From Planctomycetaceae bacterium (GTDB lineage Bacteria > Planctomycetota > Planctomycetia > Pirellulales > UBA1268): a DNA stretch of 12,103 nucleotides. The stretch covers positions 1-12,103 of the forward strand of contig SXWC01000007.1 in NCBI GenBank assembly GCA_005789975.1, read 5' to 3'. How positions within the stretch are numbered: the first letter of the stretch is position 1; every line of letters begins with the position of its first letter. Of the stretch, positions 6,966-12,103 are shown one piece after another. The position numbers were made by a program, and so were the translations under genes. The notes under the pieces are model-generated. The model searched no databases and was not told the origin of the DNA. It saw only the letters and a list, made by a program, of their open reading frames with translations.

Positions 6966-9272
6966 CTATTTCTTTTTCCGCGACTGCCGCTTCTCGCGGG
7001 CCGCCGTGGCTGCGCCGTTCGATCCCGCTTTCACCACGGGAGCGAACGCGGCGTCCACCACCCTGCCGCCGCCTGCCGACGCCGGCAGTGTCTTCGGCAG
7101 CCAGAGCCGCTCGGCGATGCCCCAGAGGCTCGAGGCGATGAAGTAGAGACACAGACCGCAGGGCACCTTGAAGAACATCAGCGCCATGAACCACATCATG
7201 TAGTTCATCACCTGCTGCTGCACCTTCTGCTGCTCATCGACGGCCGGCGGCATGAAGAGCTTCTGCTGCCAGAGGAAGAGGCCGATCGTGACCAGCGGAA
7301 AGAGGTTGAGAAACGGCCCCAGCCAGCCCTCGGGGGCGGTCAGGAAGGGAGGCAGGACCCTCGACCAATCCCAGAGCATGTCGGGGGCGGCGAGATTGGA
7401 GCACCAGCGGATCGCCGAACTGAACAGCGGCGCCTGACGCAGCTCCACGTCGGTCGCGAGCGAGCGGTAGAGACCCATGAAGATCGGCACCTGAATGAAG
7501 ACCAGCAGGCAGCCCCCCATCGGGTTGTAGTTGTGCTTCCGCCAGAGTTCCTGTGTGGCCTGCGTCTTTTTGTTCGGGTCATCCTTGAACTTCTCGTTGA
7601 TCGCCTTCATCTCCGGCTGGAGCTCCTGCATCTTCTGCGAGGAGATCGCCTGCTTGCGGCTCACCGGAAACATCGAGGCGCGGACGAACACCGTCAAAAG
7701 GAGGACGGCCAGGCCATAGTTGCCGATCACCGAGTGGAGCGCATGCAGGATGGCGATCATCGGACGGGCCACCCAGCCGAACCAGCCGTAGTAGACGAGG
7801 TCGTCCATCGCGGAGCCGGGCACTCCGTACCGGGCGAGCAGCTCGGGCCGCTTGGGGCCGGCGAAGATGCCATAGCGGTGCGAGACGACGCCGCCCGCCG
7901 GAATGACGAGCTCCCGCGACACGAGGCGGCTGGTCACGTCGATCAGTTTCTTGCGGGCCGCCACCGGCACCTGGCCCACCGCCAGCGGCCGCACCTCGGC
8001 GAGGGCGGGCACCTCCTCGCCTTCCCGCGCCGGAATCAGCGCCGCGGCGAAGTAGAGCGCATCGACGCCGGCGAACGACAGCGGCGTGCCATCGCCCACG
8101 GCCGACGCGGGAAAGTCGAGCTTGCCATCGGCGACCTTCAGGCCGCTGACGATCGCGCTCTGCTTGCCCACGAATCGGACGGCCACGTCGCGGACCGCCA
8201 ACGAGCCCCAGTCGCGGGCCACCCGCTGCGTGTACCACCAGCCCTCGGTGGGCAGCCCCGTGGGCCCGTCGAGGGCATACGACACAGTCGTGTCCTCGCC
8301 CGCCGCCCGGAGTTGGACCGTGAGCTCGAGGCCATAACCCCCGTCGCTTCCCGACGCCTCGTCCGTCGCTGCAAGACGATATTCCTTGACGGCCGTCAGG
8401 CCGCCGGGGAGCGTGCGGGAGAAGCGGACCCGCGTCGGGGCGGAGGTGGCAGTCTCGTCGCTTTCCTCGATCTCCCAGTCGATGTCGGCGAGTTCGCAAC
8501 CGGCGATCTCGGCGAGCGGCTCCGCTGGCCGGCTGCGGCCCCCGTGAGACTCCAGCGACAGCCGGAAAGACAGTGGGTCGTGCGGATCGCCGTCGGGATC
8601 TTCGACCGGCGCGGTGCGATACTCCGGCCGGACCACCTCGAGCGGCCGGCGCTCGAGCGTCACGTCCAGCGTGGAAGCCCCGCCGTCGCGGATCACCTCG
8701 ACCGCGATCTTCCCGCCCGGTTTCGTGGCCCCGATCGTCTTGGCGAGCGTCGCCGCATCCGGAGTGGCTGTTCCGCCCACACGAACGATCACGTCGTCGG
8801 GCCGCAGTCCCGCGCGGGCTGCCGGTGTCCCGGCGCCGACGACGCCCACTCGGCAACCGCCATCGACCGCCTCGACGGCGAGATGGCCGAGGTAGCCCGA
8901 CCAGTCATCCTGATCGTGAAACTTCTCGTCGGCGAGTTCGATCCGTTCCACCGCCGCACCGCGGCTGGTGAGCGTGACGAGCATCCGCGACGCCTTGGGA
9001 TCGAGCGACCCGAGCGTCCGCCGCACGCGCCGGGCAGGCTCGGACGCCGAGGCGACTACGGCGTCGGCGGGGCCGGCCTTCGGGGCATCCGCGGCCGCGT
9101 CCTTCTTCGGCTCGGACGGCTGCGCCTCGGCCACCGTGGCATCCGGACCATCGCCGGCCACCGGTTGGACAACCGGCTGCGGCGGCCTCGGAAAGAGCCA
9201 GGTCTGGAGCAACTGGCTGCCGACGACGATCGCCAGGGAAATCGCGAAGAACTGGATGTAGCGACGGTCCAC
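6966..9272 (-). CDS. yidC: membrane protein insertase YidC with an embedded PDZ domain
   Basis: YidC inserts and folds inner-membrane proteins, alone or with SecYEG. This copy has 768 residues, well above the roughly 550 of E. coli. The start VDRRYIQFFAISLAIVV gives the N-terminal membrane anchor (about 4-22). An Ala/Pro/Asp-rich linker follows to about residue 84. The periplasmic domain contains a PDZ-like segment (about 128-209) and runs to about 480. The conserved insertase core has YGLAVLLLTVFVRASMFPVS (519-538) with the membrane-embedded Arg531, then the cytoplasmic loop SSQKMQELQPEMKAINEKFK (544-563), MGGCLLVFIQVPIFMGLYRSL (585-605), FLNLFPLVTIGLFLW (654-668) and MNYMMWFMALMFFKVPCGLC (689-708). 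The tail is basic, ending SRKKK, suited to ribosome contact. GTG at 9272 is chosen because the anchor begins at once, as in other YidC proteins; TTG at 9350 would overlap the upstream gene. No Shine-Dalgarno site is seen. Confidence 0.95.
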   Translation of the reverse strand: MDRRYIQFFAISLAIVVGSQLLQTWLFPRPPQPVVQPVAGDGPDATVAEAQPSEPKKDAAADAPKAGPADAVVASASEPARRVRRTLGSLDPKASRMLVTLTSRGAAVERIELADEKFHDQDDWSGYLGHLAVEAVDGGCRVGVVGAGTPAARAGLRPDDVIVRVGGTATPDAATLAKTIGATKPGGKIAVEVIRDGGASTLDVTLERRPLEVVRPEYRTAPVEDPDGDPHDPLSFRLSLESHGGRSRPAEPLAEIAGCELADIDWEIEESDETATSAPTRVRFSRTLPGGLTAVKEYRLAATDEASGSDGGYGLELTVQLRAAGEDTTVSYALDGPTGLPTEGWWYTQRVARDWGSLAVRDVAVRFVGKQSAIVSGLKVADGKLDFPASAVGDGTPLSFAGVDALYFAAALIPAREGEEVPALAEVRPLAVGQVPVAARKKLIDVTSRLVSRELVIPAGGVVSHRYGIFAGPKRPELLARYGVPGSAMDDLVYYGWFGWVARPMIAILHALHSVIGNYGLAVLLLTVFVRASMFPVSRKQAISSQKMQELQPEMKAINEKFKDDPNKKTQATQELWRKHNYNPMGGCLLVFIQVPIFMGLYRSLATDVELRQAPLFSSAIRWCSNLAAPDMLWDWSRVLPPFLTAPEGWLGPFLNLFPLVTIGLFLWQQKLFMPPAVDEQQKVQQQVMNYMMWFMALMFFKVPCGLCLYFIASSLWGIAERLWLPKTLPASAGGGRVVDAAFAPVVKAGSNGAATAAREKRQSRKKK
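8645..8891 (-). other. PDZ-like domain coding segment within yidC
   Basis: About residues 128-209 of YidC read as a PDZ domain. SGYLGHLAVE is the carboxylate-binding loop region. VGAGTPAARAGLRPDDVIVR followed by VGG is the hallmark found in HtrA/DegP-type PDZ domains. PGGKIAVEVIRDGGASTLDV gives the last strands. The flanking parts continue as ordinary YidC periplasmic sequence, so the domain is inserted rather than the result of a gene fusion at an end. Assignment is from motif recognition, without a profile search. Confidence 0.8.
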
Positions 9273-9333
9273 GAAAGGATTCCAAGGGGGCGGGAAGTGT
9301 GCGGCGGGCGGGAACGACTCGCGAACGGGGCTG

Positions 9334-10104
<771 letters not shown>

Positions 10105-10156
10105 GTACGCTCCAACCTTCGCGGGCCGCGATTTGGCTGGCTTTCCGCGAAAATTG

Positions 10157-10185
10157 AGACTACGGCCCCCTTCCGGAGCGGTCAA
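10157..10185 (-). promoter_or_regulatory. promoter candidate for the phosphoesterase-yidC-mnmE-aldehyde dehydrogenase run
   Basis: On the minus strand, TTGACC (10185-10180) and TAGTCT (10162-10157) are 17 bases apart. The -35 matches 5 of 6; the -10 is weak (3 of 6). Transcription would start near 10150, about 46 bases before the GTG at 10104. The layout resembles the candidate at 1570-1598. Confidence 0.35.
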
Positions 10186-10196
10186 GGACACGTCCT
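10185..10196. promoter_or_regulatory. 12-bp inverted repeat in the divergent tsaB/phosphoesterase gap
   Basis: AGGAC-AC-GTCCT is a perfect 5-2-5 inverted repeat. It touches the -35 box of the minus-strand promoter candidate and lies 21 bases before the tsaB start. The position suits an operator, but a repeat this short can occur by chance in GC-rich DNA. Confidence 0.2.
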
Positions 10197-10217
10197 GTCG
10201 CCGCCCCCACGCGACCC

Positions 10218-10961
10218 ATGAAAATCCTCGCATTCGACACCAGCCTCGGTTCCGGGTCCGCCGCAGCGGCCGATGAGGGGGGCATGGAGGAACGTGCCCT
10301 CGGGGCCGCGGGGGACCATGCCCGGCTCCTGACCGCCGCCGCGCTCGACGTCGCGGAACGCCGCGGCTGGGGAAGCGGCGGCAACGCGCTGGCGGGCCTC
10401 GGGCCGGGCGACGTCGTGGCGGTGGTTCGCGGGCCGGGTTCGTTCACGGGTCTGCGGGTGGGAGTGACCGCCGCCAAGTCTTTTGCCTGGACGAGCGGCG
10501 CGGGGCTGGTGGGAGTCTGCGGCTTCGGAGTCATCGCGCGGCGGATGGCCCGGCTGGACGGCTGGAGCGACTCGCCCGTTGCGATCGCCTACGACGCCGG
10601 CCGCGGCGAGGTCTTCGCCGCATGGGCCCAGCCCGTGGCGACCGAAGCCCTCGGCTGGCGGCTGACGGCGCCCTGTCGGGTGACGTTTGACGACTGGCTC
10701 GGATCGCTGCCGCCCGGAGCACGGATCGGAGGCCCGGCGGTCGATGCCCACCGGGAACGGATCACCGCGCATGGGGGCGTTGTCTGCGCCTCGCCCGAAG
10801 TCTGCGTGTCACTGGCGGGTGATGCGGCGACGATCGCCAGGCTCAGGGCGTTGGCGGGCGAGTTCGACGATCCACACACGTTGGTGCCCGACTACCTGCG
10901 GCCGAGTTACGCGGAGGAGGCAAGGCCGCGGGCTCATGGATCCGGGGGTCCGGTGGCCTGA
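10218..10961 (+). CDS. tsaB: tRNA threonylcarbamoyladenosine biosynthesis protein TsaB
   Basis: TsaB (YeaZ) is the non-catalytic partner that binds TsaD, and with TsaE completes the machinery that puts t6A at position 37 of ANN-decoding tRNAs. The N-terminus MKILAFDTSLGSGSAA is the typical ASKHA-fold start. GPGSFTGLRVGVTAAKS (72-88) is the family signature. AYDAGRGEVFAAW (124-136) matches the usual DAR..EVY strand, and VPDYLRPSYAEEA (223-235) is the characteristic C-terminal element. Length 247 is normal (about 220-240). ATG at 10218 lies exactly at the conserved N-terminus, with no Shine-Dalgarno site. tsaD and tsaE are not adjacent. Divergent from the phosphoesterase. Confidence 0.93.
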   Translation: MKILAFDTSLGSGSAAAADEGGMEERALGAAGDHARLLTAAALDVAERRGWGSGGNALAGLGPGDVVAVVRGPGSFTGLRVGVTAAKSFAWTSGAGLVGVCGFGVIARRMARLDGWSDSPVAIAYDAGRGEVFAAWAQPVATEALGWRLTAPCRVTFDDWLGSLPPGARIGGPAVDAHRERITAHGGVVCASPEVCVSLAGDAATIARLRALAGEFDDPHTLVPDYLRPSYAEEARPRAHGSGGPVA

Positions 10962-11218
10962 GCGGCAAGCGGGGGGCAGGGGCTGTCGCCCCGACTCCCG
11001 GGCGATGCCCGGCCGGCCCTCCGGACATCCACCGGCAAAACCCCCGGCGAGGGGCAGGCCCACCGCCGGCGAACCAATCCGGCCCCGCCGCGGGCCGAAC
11101 CGGAGTCGCCACGTCTCCGCGCCGGGTTGCATGCGGGAGGGCCCGTAGCAAGCCCGTACGGCCCCGGTACATTGGTGCCTTCTCCCCTCCGCCTCAGGCC
11201 CCGGCCCCGAAAGATCCC
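10962..11218. other. 257-base gap between tsaB and the carboxylase gene
   Basis: No gene is supported here. The stretch is very GC-rich and holds two short hairpins near its left end (annotated separately). TACATT at 11168-11173 resembles a -10 box but has no -35 partner at the right distance. It probably contains the tsaB transcription end and the promoter and leader of the carboxylase gene. Confidence 0.5.
10979..11012 (+). terminator. two adjacent GC hairpins after tsaB
   Basis: GGGGC-TGTC-GCCCC (10979-10992) and CCGGGC-GAT-GCCCGG (10998-11012) lie 17 bases after the tsaB stop codon. Both stems are perfect. Neither has a T run, so classical intrinsic termination is unproven; a factor-assisted terminator, a message-stabilising 3' structure or a dispersed repeat are alternatives. 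Confidence 0.35.
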
Positions 11219-12103
11219 ATGCGACCGATCACGAAACTCCTCGTCGCCAATCGCAGCGAGATCGCCATCCGGGTCTTCCGTTCGGCGCACGAACTCGGCA
11301 TCCGAACCGTCGCGATCTACGCCCATGAAGACCGCTTCGCGCTCCATCGCTTCAAGGCCGACGAGGCCTATCTCATCGGCAGACCGGGTGAGCCGATCCG
11401 CTCCTATCTCGACATCGACGGCATCGTCGCGCTCGCCAAGCATCATGGCGTCGACGGCATCCATCCGGGCTACGGATTCCTCTCCGAGAATCCGGAGTTC
11501 GCGGCGGCCTGCGGCAAGGCCGGGATCACGTTCGTGGGCCCGCGGGTCGAACTCCTCCAGACGCTCGGCGACAAGACGGCCGCCCGCGACCTGGCGCACA
11601 AGGCCGGCGTGCCGATCCTCGCGGGCAGCTCGAAGCCCGTCACCAGCCTGGCCGACGCGCTCTCGATCGCCAAGGGTCTCGGCTGGCCGGTGATTCTCAA
11701 GGCGGCCCATGGTGGCGGCGGCCGCGGCATGCGGGTGGTGCGCGGCGAGGACGAGCTCGCCGTGGCGCTCGAAAGCGCGCAGCGGGAGAGCAAGACCGCC
11801 TTCGGCTCCTCGAGCGTGTTCGTCGAGAAGTTCATCCAGCGGGCACGGCACATCGAGGTTCAGCTGCTCGGCGACCACCAAGGCAGCCTCGTGCATCTCG
11901 TCGAACGCGACTGCTCCGTGCAGCGGCGGCATCAGAAAGTGGTCGAACTGGCCCCCGCCCCCAACCTCGCCCCGCAGACCCGTGACGCGATCTGCGAGGC
12001 CGCCCTCGCCATCGGCCGCACGGCCCGCTACGAGAACGCCGGCACGGTCGAGTTTCTGGTCGACGCCGACACGGGCAAGTTCTTCTTCATCGAGGTGAAT
12101 CCA
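11219..12103 (+). CDS. pyc: biotin carboxylase domain, probably pyruvate carboxylase (3' end beyond window)
   Basis: The first 295 residues of a biotin-dependent carboxylase, which uses ATP and bicarbonate to carboxylate biotin. Pyruvate carboxylase then makes oxaloacetate. Seen in order: ITKLLVANRSEIAIRVFR (4-21), HPGYGFLSENPEF (82-94), GDKTAAR (117-123), the Gly-rich ATP-binding loop KAAHGGGGRGMR (161-172), VEKF (202-205), HIEVQ (211-215), ERDCSVQRRHQKVVE (229-243) and the metal-binding FIEVNP at the window edge. Residues 35-54, AHEDRFALHRFKADEAYLIG, are much more typical of pyruvate carboxylase than of stand-alone acetyl- or propionyl-CoA carboxylase subunits. The full protein would then be about 1150 residues, which the window cannot show. 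ATG at 11219 fits the family start; only a weak GAAAG lies upstream. If the downstream part lacks a carboxyltransferase domain, this would be accC. Confidence 0.85.
   Translation, partial: MRPITKLLVANRSEIAIRVFRSAHELGIRTVAIYAHEDRFALHRFKADEAYLIGRPGEPIRSYLDIDGIVALAKHHGVDGIHPGYGFLSENPEFAAACGKAGITFVGPRVELLQTLGDKTAARDLAHKAGVPILAGSSKPVTSLADALSIAKGLGWPVILKAAHGGGGRGMRVVRGEDELAVALESAQRESKTAFGSSSVFVEKFIQRARHIEVQLLGDHQGSLVHLVERDCSVQRRHQKVVELAPAPNLAPQTRDAICEAALAIGRTARYENAGTVEFLVDADTGKFFFIEVNP

Noticed and set aside
6865..7194. 110-residue N-terminal extension of mnmE
   Set aside because: The frame is open but overlaps yidC, reads as composition-biased sequence, and lies upstream of a GTG with a good GAGGAG site at the family N-terminus.
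10105..10233. 43-residue N-terminal extension of the phosphoesterase
   Set aside because: It runs through the promoter region and into the tsaB start, while the GTG at 10104 has GGAG upstream and gives the standard N-terminus.

Overview
This is about 12.1 kb of high-GC bacterial chromosome carrying mostly housekeeping genes. The protein style suggests a member of the Planctomycetota, possibly near the Pirellulales: a YidC with a very large periplasmic part, a divergent MnmE, a UvrD/PcrA helicase with a proline-rich tail, GTG starts and few Shine-Dalgarno sites on several genes. That placement is inferred from composition and protein character; there is no rRNA or other marker here to prove it. 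I saw no mobile element, tRNA, CRISPR array or other sign of recent transfer.

Layout, left to right. (1) Bases 1-1511, minus strand: a two-gene unit. A single-pass membrane TPR-like protein (819-1511) is followed by a pseudouridine synthase of the RluD type (start near 814, cut by the left edge). A good promoter candidate lies upstream at 1570-1598. (2) Bases 1658-3739, plus strand: a UvrD/PcrA-type DNA helicase, divergent from the first unit. (3) Bases 3783-10104, minus strand: a probable four-gene run, transcribed right to left. It holds a calcineurin-like metallophosphoesterase, the membrane insertase YidC, the tRNA-modifying GTPase MnmE and a divergent aldehyde dehydrogenase. Gaps are 61, 101 and 7 bases. 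A promoter candidate lies at 10157-10185. (4) Bases 10218-10961, plus strand: tsaB, divergent from the phosphoesterase. (5) A 257-base gap with two GC-rich hairpins. (6) Bases 11219-12103, plus strand: the start of a biotin-dependent carboxylase, most likely pyruvate carboxylase, cut by the right edge.

How the genes fit together: the common thread is translation and its products. RluD modifies 23S rRNA, MnmE modifies the tRNA wobble base, TsaB supports the t6A tRNA modification, and YidC inserts new membrane proteins. The yidC-mnmE neighbourhood is a remnant of the widely conserved rpmH-rnpA-yidC-mnmE cluster. The aldehyde dehydrogenase has no obvious metabolic partner here.

No clearly new multi-gene system is visible. 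The most interesting points are a PDZ domain built into the periplasmic part of YidC, an MnmE whose GTPase G4 motif reads TRCD instead of NKxD, a helicase motif III with Asp where Tyr is usual, and an orphan aldehyde dehydrogenase tied to mnmE.
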